Origin: Mesorhizobium loti
Lineage (GTDB): Bacteria > Pseudomonadota > Alphaproteobacteria > Rhizobiales > Rhizobiaceae
NCBI GenBank assembly: GCA_002356515.1
Contig: AP017605.1
Span: 2,232,001-2,296,000 of the forward strand
Direction: 5' to 3'
Length of the DNA: 64,000 nt
The notes beneath the pieces were generated by a model, which saw only the letters and a list, made by a program, of their open reading frames with translations, was not told the DNA's origin and did no database searches. Each line of letters starts with the position of its first letter. Within the stretch, counting starts at the first letter, position 1. This document shows positions 27,562-36,333 of this stretch, piece after piece. The position numbers and the translations under genes are program-made.

Positions 27562-28005
27562 TCAACGCTGCTTGAGAATCCCCGGCAGCACATGGTCGCG
27601 CTCGAAGGCGATATGGCGCCGCATGGATTCAAACAGCGCGCGCAACATGTAGCCGAGCGCCTCGGGGTTCTCGATAGGCCTCCCGTGGCCATGCGCAAGC
27701 AGGACCTCACTAAGGTCAGCCGCCGCGCAGTCGTCCTCCAGGTGCTCCATCTTGAGCCGCGCGACGATATCTTCCCCGCCCTGGAGCCGCGCGAAGGCGG
27801 GGAAGACAATCTCTTCCTCGAAGCGATGGCACTCTCGCAGCACCGGCAACAGATCGGCCGCCACCGCAAGGCACTGGAAGCGGTCGACGCGCGACGGCAG
27901 ATCGTCGGCGATACCTTCAAGCATGTGACAGAGCGCAAGCATCCGCACATGCGCCCGCTTCATGTCCGCCGGCCCGCGCAGCGGCCCCAGCTCAGAATCC
28001 GTCAT
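27562..28005 (-). CDS. Hemerythrin-like (HHE) domain protein
   Basis: This protein of about 147 residues is a four-helix hemerythrin-like domain. Iron-ligand candidates are in MKRAHVRMLALCHML, CHRFEEEIVFPAFARL, LKMEHLEDDC and MRRHIAFERDHVLPGI. Such proteins bind a diiron centre and sense or carry oxygen or NO. The ATG at 28005 lies 25 bases after the cydX stop, so it is the last gene of a cydA-cydB-cydX operon. This context suggests a role in oxygen or NO handling for the bd oxidase. It is convergent with fnrN, only 30 bases away. Confidence 0.85.
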   Translation of the reverse strand: MTDSELGPLRGPADMKRAHVRMLALCHMLEGIADDLPSRVDRFQCLAVAADLLPVLRECHRFEEEIVFPAFARLQGGEDIVARLKMEHLEDDCAAADLSEVLLAHGHGRPIENPEALGYMLRALFESMRRHIAFERDHVLPGILKQR

Positions 28006-28030
28006 GATGGCTCCTCCGCCCCGGCTAGGC

Positions 28031-28162
28031 TCAAGGCGTGGGCAGCGCGACGGTGTCCTTGGCGGGCTCCTCGCGGACGGTGCGCAGCTCGTACCAGAGC
28101 GCATTGAGGATGCCGACGGAGGCGGCCAGTCCGAGGCCAAGGATCCAGGCAAAATACCACAT
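28031..28162 (-). CDS. cydX: Cytochrome bd oxidase small subunit CydX
   Basis: This 43-residue one-helix protein begins MWYFAWILGLGLAASVGILN and continues with ALWYELR. The N-terminal MWYFAWILG and the Glu after the helix are diagnostic of CydX, which stabilises the bd oxidase hemes. It lies 19 bases after cydB and 25 bases before the hemerythrin gene. The frame extends upstream of the ATG, but only into cydB. Confidence 0.9.
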   Translation of the reverse strand: MWYFAWILGLGLAASVGILNALWYELRTVREEPAKDTVALPTP

Positions 28163-28181
28163 GGTCAAAACTCCGGTTGAA

Positions 28182-29336
28182 TCAGTAGGCCGACGAACCG
28201 GCCTTCTCGACACTCTTCTCGCCGACCTTGCCCCACAGCACGCTGTAGACCCAGCCGGTGTAGGCGAGGATCAGCGGCAGGAAGATCACCGTAGCGATCA
28301 GCATGTTGCGCAGCGTGGCGCGGCTCGAGGAGGCATCGAACACGGTCAGCGAATGGCTGGGATTGCTGCTCGACGGCAGAAGGATGGGGAACATGGCAAG
28401 CCCCACCGTCGCGATGATCATCGCAACGCCGAACTGCGAGGCAAGGAAGGTCCAGCCTTCGCGCCGGGCCTGGAAGCCGATCGCCGCCAGCAGCGGTGCG
28501 ACGACACCGAGCGCCGGCACGATCCAGAGCAGCGGATGGGCATGGAAATTCGCCAGCCAGGCACCACTGTCCGCCGATACCGTCTTGAGCAGCGGATTGG
28601 ACGGCCCGTCCCACACGATCGGCGAGGTCACGCGGTAGCCGCCGAGCAGGCCGAGCCAGACCAGCACGCCACCGCCGGCAAAGAGCAGCGAAGTGATGAC
28701 GGCGGACCTGGCGCCGATCGCACGCGCGCGGTCTTCGACGATGCCTTCCGCCTTGAACGCGAGCCAGGCCGCGCCGTGGGTTATCAGCATGGCGACCGAG
28801 ACGAGACCGCAATAGAGCGCGAGCGGGTTGAGCAGGCCGAACAGGCTGCCTTCATAGATGGGGCGCAGGTCCGGCGTGAAATGGAACGGCACGCCCTGCA
28901 GCGTGTTGCCAAGGGCAACGCCGAAGATGAGCGCCGGCACCGCGCCACCGACGAAGAGCGCCCAGTCCCAGCGGCTGCGCCAGGCCGGATCGGGCCGCTT
29001 CGAGCGATACTTGAAGGCAACGGGGCGCAGGATCAGCGCCAGAAGCACCAGGAACATGGCAAGGTAGAAACCGGAGAAGCTCAGCGCGTAGAGCGCCGGC
29101 CACGCCGCGAAGATGGCGCCGCCGCCGAGGATGAACCACACCTGGTTGCCTTCCCAGACCGGGCCGATTGTGTTGATCGCCACGCGCCGTTCGGCGTCGG
29201 TCCTGGCGACGAAGGGCAGCAGTGCGCCGACGCCCATGTCGAAACCGTCGGTCGCGGCGAAGCCGATCAGGAGGACGCCGAGCAGGATCCACCAGATCAC
29301 GCGCAGCGTTTCATAGTCGAAGAGAAAGTCGATCAT
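28182..29336 (-). CDS. cydB: Cytochrome bd ubiquinol oxidase subunit II (CydB)
   Basis: This 384-residue membrane subunit has about eight helices. The N-terminus MIDFLFDYETLRVIWWILLG and the segment ATDGFDMGVGALLPFVAR are typical of CydB. It stabilises the heme-bearing CydA and makes up half of the quinol oxidase that reduces oxygen at low concentrations. It starts 15 bases after the cydA stop and precedes cydX. Length agrees with E. coli CydB (379 residues). Confidence 0.96.
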   Translation of the reverse strand: MIDFLFDYETLRVIWWILLGVLLIGFAATDGFDMGVGALLPFVARTDAERRVAINTIGPVWEGNQVWFILGGGAIFAAWPALYALSFSGFYLAMFLVLLALILRPVAFKYRSKRPDPAWRSRWDWALFVGGAVPALIFGVALGNTLQGVPFHFTPDLRPIYEGSLFGLLNPLALYCGLVSVAMLITHGAAWLAFKAEGIVEDRARAIGARSAVITSLLFAGGGVLVWLGLLGGYRVTSPIVWDGPSNPLLKTVSADSGAWLANFHAHPLLWIVPALGVVAPLLAAIGFQARREGWTFLASQFGVAMIIATVGLAMFPILLPSSSNPSHSLTVFDASSSRATLRNMLIATVIFLPLILAYTGWVYSVLWGKVGEKSVEKAGSSAY

Positions 29337-29351
29337 CGTCGTGATCCTTTT

Positions 29352-30923
29352 TCACTCTGCGGGTTGCAGTGCGGGTTCGACGTTCGGGCGCAGGTCATCG
29401 ATGACGTTGGCGACCTCGGGCCCCTTGCGGATGGCGGCCAGCATCAGCTTGACCTCGATGATGGCGAGCACGCCGTAGACGAGCGTGAAGCCGCAGATGG
29501 TGAGCGCCAGGTCGGTGACGCCAAGCTCGGACGTGGCGAGGAAGGTCGGCAGCACGCCATCAATGATCCAGGGCTGGCGTCCGAACTCCGCCACGAACCA
29601 GCCGACCTCGATGGCGATCCAGGGCAGCGGCATGGCGATGAGCGCGGCACGAAACAGCCAGCGCGGCGCTTCGGTCTCCCGTGTCGTGTGCCACAGCGAC
29701 ACCGCGAACAGCGCGGCGAGCACGAAACCGCAGGCCACCATCAGCCGGAAGCCGAAGAAGAGCAGCGGCACGTAAGGCACGGTCGACCAGGCGGCATCCT
29801 TGATCTGCTGCTCGCTCGCCTGCCTCGGATCCGGCAGGTACCGCTTGAGCAGCAGCGCATAACCGAGATCCCCGGAGCTGGCATCAAAGGCCGCGCGGGC
29901 GGCGGTGTCGGTGCGATCAGCCTTGATCTTCTCCAGCGCGTCATAGGCGACGATGCCGTTGCGGATGCGCATTTCGGCACGGGCGACCAAATCGTCGATG
30001 CCGGCGATCCGCCTGTCGATCGAGCGCGTGCCGATGATGCCCATCACCCACGGGATGCGGATGGCGAAATGTGTCTCGCGGTCGCTTTGGCTGGGAATGC
30101 CGAATGCCGTGAAGGACGCCGGCGCGGGCTCCGTCTCCCACATGGCCTCGATGGCCGCGAGCTTCATTTTCTGGTTGTCGGTCAGCGCATAGCCGCTTTC
30201 GTCGCCGAGCACGATCACCGATAGTGACGAGGCCAGGCCGAAGGCCGAGGCGATGACGAAAGAGCGCTTGGCGAGCTGGACATAGCGTCCGCGCAGCAGG
30301 TACCAGGCCGAAACGCCGAGCACGAAAGTGGCGGCGCAGACATAGCCGGCCGAAACGGTGTGCACGAACTTCGCCTGCGCCACCGGATTGAAGATCACCG
30401 CCATGAAGTCGGTGACCTCCATGCGCATCGTGTCCGGGTTGAAGGCCGAGCCGACCGGGTTCTGCATCCAGCCATTGGCGATCAGGATCCAGAGCGCGGA
30501 GAAATTGGTGCCAAGCGCCATCAACCAGGTCACGATCATATGCGCGCGGGCCGACAGCCTGTCCCAGCCGAAGAAGAACAGCCCGACAAAGGTGGCTTCG
30601 AGGAAGAAGGCCATCAGGCCCTCGATGGCGAGCGGCGCGCCGAACACGTCGCCGACATAGTGCGAGTAGTAGGCCCAGTTCATGCCGAACTGGAATTCCA
30701 TGGTGATGCCGGTGGCGACGCCGAGGGCGAAATTGATGCCGAACAGCACGCCCCAGAACTTGGTCATGTCGCGCCAGATGGTGCGGCGGGTCATGACATA
30801 GACGGTCTCCATCATGGCGATCAGGATGGAGAGGCCCAGAGTCAGCGGCACGAACAGGAAATGGTAAAGGGCTGTCAGCGCGAACTGCAGCCGGGACAGG
30901 TCGACGAGGAGAAAGTCGGGCAT
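29352..30923 (-). CDS. cydA: Cytochrome bd ubiquinol oxidase subunit I (CydA), long Q-loop type
   Basis: This protein of about 523 residues has nine helices. The heme b595 ligand candidate is His21 in LTALYHFLFVPLTLG, and the second conserved His is in KFVHTVSAGYVCAAT. The quinol loop after DESGYALTDNQKMKLAAIEA is long, and its C-terminal half (from IDRRIAGIDDLVARAEMRIR to LGYALLLKRYLPDP) aligns with E. coli CydA, so this is a bd-I-like (L-type) enzyme and not a short-loop cyanide-insensitive oxidase. The ATG at 30923 matches family starts; the upstream 22 residues of open frame do not. An FNR box lies 53 bases upstream. Confidence 0.96.
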   Translation of the reverse strand: MPDFLLVDLSRLQFALTALYHFLFVPLTLGLSILIAMMETVYVMTRRTIWRDMTKFWGVLFGINFALGVATGITMEFQFGMNWAYYSHYVGDVFGAPLAIEGLMAFFLEATFVGLFFFGWDRLSARAHMIVTWLMALGTNFSALWILIANGWMQNPVGSAFNPDTMRMEVTDFMAVIFNPVAQAKFVHTVSAGYVCAATFVLGVSAWYLLRGRYVQLAKRSFVIASAFGLASSLSVIVLGDESGYALTDNQKMKLAAIEAMWETEPAPASFTAFGIPSQSDRETHFAIRIPWVMGIIGTRSIDRRIAGIDDLVARAEMRIRNGIVAYDALEKIKADRTDTAARAAFDASSGDLGYALLLKRYLPDPRQASEQQIKDAAWSTVPYVPLLFFGFRLMVACGFVLAALFAVSLWHTTRETEAPRWLFRAALIAMPLPWIAIEVGWFVAEFGRQPWIIDGVLPTFLATSELGVTDLALTICGFTLVYGVLAIIEVKLMLAAIRKGPEVANVIDDLRPNVEPALQPAE

Positions 30924-30975
30924 GGGAGCATCCCTTCTGGATACCCGCTCATAACGCGCCGCGAACATCCACGGC

Positions 30976-30989
30976 TTGATCTGGATCAA
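30976..30989. promoter_or_regulatory. FNR/FixK box (anaerobox)
   Basis: TTGATCTGGATCAA is a perfect TTGAT-N4-ATCAA dyad. It lies between divergent cydA (start 30923) and cydD (start 31024). FnrN or a FixK-type protein would bind here. The spacing is compatible with activation of either arm, and position alone does not tell which one or whether it serves both. Confidence 0.85.
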
Positions 30990-31023
30990 TTCGTTTCATC
31001 ATCGCGCGTGGCAGAACCGGGGC

Positions 31024-32631
31024 ATGAAAACGTCAGCCGTTCCCGCGCCGGATCCGAAGGCCGCCCCCTCCGGCCCCGCCCCTTTCCAGGCACTGTCGAT
31101 CGGCGAACGGCTGGCAAGGCGCGGCTTGCGTCGGCTGCTCATCCTGCAGGTCGCGCGCACCGGGTTGCGCCTCGGCTTCGCCGCGTCGGCGGCGATCGGC
31201 ACCGGACGGCTGGTGATGGGCGATCCCGTCGACCCATGGCTGGTCGCGGCGGTGCTCGTGCTTCTCGCTTCTGCCTGCCTCGCCGGGCTCGCGTCCGACA
31301 GGGCGCAGGCGTCGGCCGAAACCGCCGTCTCGACCGGGTTGCGCGGGCATGCGGGCGAGCGCCTGAACGACATGCCGGTGCGGCAATTGCAATCGCTGTC
31401 GGTCGGCGGCGTCATCGTCTCGATGCAGCGACATCCCGAGGCGGTGGCCGGCCTTGTCGTCGGCCATCGCGCGGCCAGCACGATGATGGGTGCCGGACCG
31501 CTGCTTGCGGCCATCGCACTTTCCCTCGTCTCCTGGCAGGCAGCGCTGCTCGTCATCTGCCTGACGCCGGTGATGATCCTGTTCCTCGCGCTGGTGGGCA
31601 ATGCCATCCGCCGGCGCGCCGACGCCCAGGAACGCGCCTTCGGCCGGTTGGCGGGCCAGTTCGCCGACCGCATCCGCACGCTGCCCACGATCCTCGCCAA
31701 CCACGCGATGGCCACCGAAGACGCCAAGTTGGCCCGCCGCCTCGAAGCCTATGCGGACAACACGATGGGCGTGCTGCGCATTGCTTTCGTCAATGCCGGC
31801 ATCATCGACTTCTTCGCATCGCTGTCGATCGCCATCCTCGCCGTCTTCCTCGGCCTTGGCCATCTGAAGCTCGCGATGATCCCCGGCTTCTCCAACCTCG
31901 CGCTCTGGCAGAGCCTGTTCATCCTGATGATCGCGCCAGAATATTTCGCACCCTTCCGGCGCTTTTCGGAACAATATCACGCCAAGGCAGAGGGCCTTGC
32001 CGCGGCGGCCGCACTTGACCGGCTGCTCGGTGCCGAGCCGGTCGCGGCACAGAGCTTGCCGATTCTCGACCGCCTGTCCCTGGCATTGCCGGAACAGGGC
32101 ATCGTCGCCATTGTCGGCCCGAGCGGGTCCGGCAAGTCGACATTGCTACGCCGACTGGCCGGGCTCGAACCAGGCGGATCGCTAGACGCCGATGCACTCG
32201 CCGGCCGGGAGATCGCCTGGGTTTCCACCGACAGCTGCGTGCCGGAGGGAACGCTTGCCGAAGCCCTTTCATGGAGTATCGCGCCTGCCGGGGACAATCT
32301 CGAGGCAGCCGCCAGCGCGATCGGCCTGCTCGACGACGCGCTGTTGCCGGGCGGCCTCGAAGCCAGACTGGACCGGGGCGGAGCCAACCTTTCCGGCGGG
32401 CAACGCCTGCGCATCGCGGTCGCCCGCGCGCAGCTTTCCGGGCGGACCGTGCTGGCCGACGAACCCACGGCAAAGCTCGACCGCCAGACGGCCGAAGCGG
32501 TGCGGCGCATGCTGCTTGCGATCTCGCGATCGCGGCTGGTCGTCGTGGCCACCCATGACCGCGACCTCGCCGCCGCCGCGGACATGACGGTCGACCTCAC
32601 TCCCAACGATGCCATCGAGGTGGCGGCATGA
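31024..32631 (+). CDS. cydD: Thiol reductant ABC exporter subunit CydD
   Basis: This ABC half-transporter of about 535 residues has an N-terminal six-helix membrane domain (about residues 40-320). Its ATPase shows Walker A GPSGSGKST, signature NLSGGQRLRIAVARAQ, Walker B TVLADEPTAKLD and switch His in VVATHDRDLA. CydDC exports cysteine and glutathione and is needed to assemble cytochrome bd. It diverges from cydA across the FNR box and overlaps the next gene by four bases (ATGA). The ATG at 31024 is preferred over the upstream reading, which runs across the regulatory box. Confidence 0.9.
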   Translation: MKTSAVPAPDPKAAPSGPAPFQALSIGERLARRGLRRLLILQVARTGLRLGFAASAAIGTGRLVMGDPVDPWLVAAVLVLLASACLAGLASDRAQASAETAVSTGLRGHAGERLNDMPVRQLQSLSVGGVIVSMQRHPEAVAGLVVGHRAASTMMGAGPLLAAIALSLVSWQAALLVICLTPVMILFLALVGNAIRRRADAQERAFGRLAGQFADRIRTLPTILANHAMATEDAKLARRLEAYADNTMGVLRIAFVNAGIIDFFASLSIAILAVFLGLGHLKLAMIPGFSNLALWQSLFILMIAPEYFAPFRRFSEQYHAKAEGLAAAAALDRLLGAEPVAAQSLPILDRLSLALPEQGIVAIVGPSGSGKSTLLRRLAGLEPGGSLDADALAGREIAWVSTDSCVPEGTLAEALSWSIAPAGDNLEAAASAIGLLDDALLPGGLEARLDRGGANLSGGQRLRIAVARAQLSGRTVLADEPTAKLDRQTAEAVRRMLLAISRSRLVVVATHDRDLAAAADMTVDLTPNDAIEVAA

Positions 32632-34220
32632 ACACTCTCCTTCAATCCTCAAGCCGGAAGTCGTGGCGGCTGGCGACAGGCTTTGCTTTCTCGGCACTCT
32701 GCTGCGGCGTATTGCTCGGCGGTGTTTCCGCCTGGCTGTTGGGATCGGTGGCGATCGCCGGCCTTTCCGCCACCGCCTTCACCTTCAACTTCCACATACC
32801 GGCGGCGCTGGTCAGGTTGTTCGCGGTGGGCCGCACGGCCGCCCGCTATGGTGAGCGGCTGGCCGGTCACAAGGCAGCACTTTCGGACCAGGTCGCGCAT
32901 CGCGTCGAACTCTTCGCCGCGATGGCGGCGGCGCCTGCCGTGCGCCGGGCCGGATGGCAGCTCGGCGATGAGGCGCGGCTGGCCGACTATCTCGACGATG
33001 TCGAGGATCTCGACTACGCCCGGCTGCGTGCCGGGCTGCCGGCGCTGACGCTGGCCTGCGGCCTCGCCGTCCTCATCGCGGGTTCGGCGATGCTCGCACC
33101 GCTCTCCCTCCTACCGATCATGCTTCTGCTGCTCGCCATCCTGTTCGCGGGGAACCGGATGGCCAAGGCTGGCGCCATGGCATGGGAGCGCGCCAGGTCG
33201 ATGCGTCGCGGGGGCGCAGGCAGGCTTGGCACGGCCATGGCGTCAGCCGTTCCGCTCAAGGCCGAGGGCGCCTGGCGCCATGAGTGTGGCGAAGCGCTTG
33301 CCGCGCTCTCCCGCGCGGATGGCGAGATGCTTGCGCTTCGCCGCCTGCAGGCCGGGTTCGACACGCTCGGCGCCGCCTTCGGTCCGCTTGCCGGCATCAG
33401 TGTGATGGCGGCCGCCTGGTATGCGGGACGGCAAGGCACGGAGCTTCTCCTGCCGATGCTGCTTGGCTTTTCGTGGCTGGCGCTGGGCGAAGCGTTGAAC
33501 GGCGCGTCGCGGATGCTGGTGGCCGTGCTTCGCCGCAACGCCGCCCGGGCCGAGATCGGCAAGTGGACCGAGGTCGGTTCGGCGGACAGGCAAGCGCACA
33601 TGCCGGACGAACCGCGCCAACTGCGCCACCGCGCCCTGCAGCGCCGCGCGCCGGACGGCCGGCCCATTGGAGCGCCGGTCGCGCTTTCGCTCGAAAGAGG
33701 TCGGCCAACGGTGCTCGTCGGCGCAAGCGGTTCGGGCAAGACCAGCCTGCTCAAGCAGGTTGCCGGCTGGATCGGCGAGGATGGATTGGCCACCGGCGAC
33801 CGCATCCTGTCGGCAGGCGAGCGGCGGGCGCTCTCAGCACTGGTGTTGCATGATGCGGTCATCCTCGAGGACACGGTGCGCGCCAACCTCTTCGTCGGCA
33901 ACGCACCGGACGCGGCCCTGTGGCGTGCGCTGGAAGCCGTCGAGATGGACAGGCGAATCCATGAAGCCGGCGGGTTGGATGCCTGGATCAGGCAGGACCG
34001 GTTTTCGCTCGGCGAGGTACAGCGCATCAACCTCGCGCGCGCCTGGCTGTCCTCCATGCCGCTGGTGCTGCTCGACGAGCCGACAGAGCATCTCGACGAC
34101 GAGCAGGGCGAGCGCATCCTGGAGCGGCTGCTCGCCCACCTGAGCGACCGGATCGCCGCCATTTCCACCCATCGCGCGTTCCCGCTTCGCGACATGGTCA
34201 CCATCGAGCTGAAACCGTGA
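32628..34220 (+). CDS. cydC: Thiol reductant ABC exporter subunit CydC
   Basis: This 530-residue partner half-transporter has a membrane domain over about residues 15-310. Its ATPase domain has Walker A GASGSGKTS, Walker B LVLLDEPTEHLD and switch His in ISTHRAFPL. The ABC signature is altered: where LSGGQ is expected it reads RFSLGEVQRINLARAWL. One impaired site is common in heterodimeric ABC exporters, so the pair can still work. It forms the CydDC exporter with the upstream gene through overlapping translation. Confidence 0.88.
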   Translation: MNTLLQSSSRKSWRLATGFAFSALCCGVLLGGVSAWLLGSVAIAGLSATAFTFNFHIPAALVRLFAVGRTAARYGERLAGHKAALSDQVAHRVELFAAMAAAPAVRRAGWQLGDEARLADYLDDVEDLDYARLRAGLPALTLACGLAVLIAGSAMLAPLSLLPIMLLLLAILFAGNRMAKAGAMAWERARSMRRGGAGRLGTAMASAVPLKAEGAWRHECGEALAALSRADGEMLALRRLQAGFDTLGAAFGPLAGISVMAAAWYAGRQGTELLLPMLLGFSWLALGEALNGASRMLVAVLRRNAARAEIGKWTEVGSADRQAHMPDEPRQLRHRALQRRAPDGRPIGAPVALSLERGRPTVLVGASGSGKTSLLKQVAGWIGEDGLATGDRILSAGERRALSALVLHDAVILEDTVRANLFVGNAPDAALWRALEAVEMDRRIHEAGGLDAWIRQDRFSLGEVQRINLARAWLSSMPLVLLDEPTEHLDDEQGERILERLLAHLSDRIAAISTHRAFPLRDMVTIELKP

Positions 34221-34431
34221 ACCGTCGGCAAGTGACGGGCCTCTCATGGCCAGGACGGTCGCCTCGCATTTCGACGCCTATCCGGCCTCGGGCAATGCCC
34301 GGCATTCAAGTGCTGTTTGAATGAGGAGGCGTTACCGAGGTTTGTTCCGCGAGCAAGCGTCGGGACAAGCTTGCCCGCGCCAGCATTTGCCGCCTCTGGT
34401 GCAATGCGGGCGGTCGCCTCGACCAGTCTGC

Positions 34432-34725
34432 CTACCCGAAGATCCGATCGCCCTGCTCATCGACCAGCTGGATGCCCTTCTTGATCGAAATGTCGACGGC
34501 GTCGTCGAGGCCGGCGAAGCGGTCCGCGCGGATGAATTTGTGTTCCTTCACCACGCCGTCGATCTCCTTGGAGACGATGCCGCAGGTCTGGTACTGGCCG
34601 TCGTTCTTGTAGGGCGTGGCGCTGATCAGGAAACCCTTGTGCTCGACCTGCTTGGCGGGTGCCGCACTTTTGGGCTCGGCCGCTTCACCGCCGCCGCCAC
34701 CGAAAAGACGTTTCAGAAAAGACAT
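34432..34725 (-). CDS. HlyU family protein
   Basis: This 97-residue protein begins MSFLKRLFGGGGGEAAEPKS, followed by a compact HlyU domain (VEHKGFLISATPYKNDGQYQ and KEHKFIRADRF). HlyU-domain proteins of this short alphaproteobacterial type are widespread, and their role is not established. They are not related to the winged-helix HlyU of Vibrio. It sits between cydC and a TetR gene, about 50 bases from the TetR stop. The 211 bases between cydC and this gene hold nothing that I recognise. Confidence 0.82.
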   Translation of the reverse strand: MSFLKRLFGGGGGEAAEPKSAAPAKQVEHKGFLISATPYKNDGQYQTCGIVSKEIDGVVKEHKFIRADRFAGLDDAVDISIKKGIQLVDEQGDRIFG

Positions 34726-34772
34726 CGCTCAAATCTCCTTGTTCGTCCAGCAAACCGCGGTCCGTTCGCGAT

Positions 34773-35414
34773 TCACGACGCTGTTGTTCCAGCATGCGCG
34801 AATGTGCCGTCGCGTTCCAGCCCCCTGATGAAGACGGCGACCAGGAGCTCGATCTGCTGGTCGATCTCGTCCGCCTGCCGGCGCACTGACCTGGCCGCAT
34901 AGCCGCTGGTGACGATGCCATGCACGCTTGACCACAGCGTGCGCGCGGCGATCCGGCGCGTGTCTTCGTCGAGGTCGAAATCGCCGCCGGCGAGCACACG
35001 GGCAATGATCTCGAACAGCTGGTCGAGCCGCGCCTCATAGGCGTCCGGCTCGGTCAGCGTCGGACGCCGCCTGTTGAAGGCGAGCAGTGCCGGCCAGCTG
35101 CCGGGATGCGCCTCGACAAAGCGCACATAGGCGCCGGCCAGCGCCAGCAGGCGCTGGCGCACATCGGTGATGCCGCGCTGGGAAAGATCAGCCATCGCCG
35201 CTGCCCCTGCCGCACCCAGCCGGTCGAGCAGCCGCATGTTGACGGCACGGTGCACCCCGTCGAGATCGGAAAACAGATTGTAGACCGAGCCGACCGAGAT
35301 GCCCGCCTGCTCGGCGATGGTTCTCGCCTTCAGATTGTCCATGCCGCCCTCGTTGAGCAGCACCTCGGCAATCGTCAGCACCCGCTCGCCTATTTCTTCC
35401 CTGTCCAATGCCAT
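34773..35414 (-). CDS. TetR family transcriptional regulator
   Basis: This protein of about 213 residues has an N-terminal HTH (MALDREEIGERVLTIAEVLL, then ARTIAEQAGISVGSVYNLFS) and a TetR-type C-terminal helical domain with LFEIIARVLAGGDFDLDEDT. It diverges from a PspA-like gene. Three related dyads (TGAACA-N1-2-GTTCA-like) fill the gap, so self-control and control of the divergent genes are likely. The ATG at 35414 gives the family's usual start; the frame continues 37 residues upstream without domain features. Confidence 0.85.
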   Translation of the reverse strand: MALDREEIGERVLTIAEVLLNEGGMDNLKARTIAEQAGISVGSVYNLFSDLDGVHRAVNMRLLDRLGAAGAAAMADLSQRGITDVRQRLLALAGAYVRFVEAHPGSWPALLAFNRRRPTLTEPDAYEARLDQLFEIIARVLAGGDFDLDEDTRRIAARTLWSSVHGIVTSGYAARSVRRQADEIDQQIELLVAVFIRGLERDGTFAHAGTTAS

Positions 35415-35496
35415 GCTTGTCCTTATAGACGCCCGTGCCCTCGGCCCGGGCTGTTCGAACCATGATCGTCCTTCGTTTACCATATCCGGGATTTCA

Positions 35497-35565
35497 TGAA
35501 CAGCGTTCAAAAAGACCTTGAACAATGTTCATTTCCTGTTATGTTGGCTTCGTGAACATTGTTCA
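35497..35565. promoter_or_regulatory. Three operator-like dyads for the TetR regulator
   Basis: The 13-base dyad TGAACAnnGTTCA (with AGC, AAT or ATT at the centre) occurs at 35497-35509, 35519-35531 and 35553-35565. The centres are 22 and 34 bases apart. The cluster lies between divergent TetR (start 35414) and PspA-like (start 35592) genes. Binding of the TetR protein is inferred from position, symmetry and repetition. Confidence 0.65.
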
Positions 35566-35591
35566 CGGCAACATTCGAAGGGAGAAGAACC

Positions 35592-36269
35592 ATGCTTAGC
35601 CTGATCAGAACACTGCTCGACGGCGCCAGCGCACGGGCCGAGGATGGCCTCAAGGATCGCTTCGCCATCGACCTTCTGGCGCAGCGCATCCGCGACGCCG
35701 AGGCGGGCCTTGCGGCCGCCAAGCAGACACTCGCCTCACTGATTGTCCGCCAGCGTGCCGAGCAGGCCGGTCTCGACCAGCTCGAACGCCGCCACGCGGA
35801 CCTCGAAAGCCGCACGCTCAGCGCGCTCGCCGCCGGCAATAAGGGGCTCGCCGAAAGCGGTGCGGCGGCCATCGCCGAACTGGAGAATGAACGCGAAGTC
35901 CGTCGCGCCACCGTACAGAGCCTTGGCGAAAAAACGTTGCGGATGCGTGTTTCGGTGGAACGAGCGCATCGCCGCATCATCGACCTCAACCAGGGCATGA
36001 TCTCGGCCCGCGCCATCGATGCCGAGCGCAAGGCACAGTCACGCCTGGTCAGGTCGATCGGCCACTCGGCGAGCCTCAACGACGCCGAGGAGCTTCTGGC
36101 TCGCATCAAGGGAGCCAGCGACCCCTTCGAGGAGTCCGGCATCCTCGACGAGATCGACGGCGAACTGCGTCACGACGCCATCCGCGACCGTCTTGCGGAT
36201 GCCGGGCACGGCCCGGCGGCGAAGGTGCGCGCCAAGGACGTGCTCGAGCGCCTGAAGACCATCAACTGA
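35592..36269 (+). CDS. PspA/IM30 family-like coiled-coil protein
   Basis: This protein of about 225 residues is largely coiled coil, with long helical stretches such as RIRDAEAGLAAAKQTLASLI and VERAHRRIIDLNQGMISARA. The short amphipathic start MLSLIRTLLDGASARAEDGL resembles the membrane-binding helix of PspA and Vipp1. PspA-type proteins bind damaged inner membrane and keep the proton gradient. GGGAG at 35580-35584 supports the ATG at 35592. It is followed by a YiaA-type membrane gene and is probably controlled by the divergent TetR protein. Similarity is structural more than motif-based, so the family call is moderate. Confidence 0.72.
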   Translation: MLSLIRTLLDGASARAEDGLKDRFAIDLLAQRIRDAEAGLAAAKQTLASLIVRQRAEQAGLDQLERRHADLESRTLSALAAGNKGLAESGAAAIAELENEREVRRATVQSLGEKTLRMRVSVERAHRRIIDLNQGMISARAIDAERKAQSRLVRSIGHSASLNDAEELLARIKGASDPFEESGILDEIDGELRHDAIRDRLADAGHGPAAKVRAKDVLERLKTIN

Positions 36270-36333
36270 AAACCAGACTTTGCAGACCTGACTTCCATCC
36301 AATCCATCATCATCGAACCAACGGAGAACTCCA

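Noticed and set aside
28038..30224. A 728-codon open frame antisense to cydA and cydB
   Set aside because: It spans several well-identified genes on the other strand and reads as Arg/Gln/His-rich nonsense.
34773..35525. Longer TetR reading from 35525
   Set aside because: The extra 37 residues run across the operator dyads and have no domain features; ATG 35414 fits the family.
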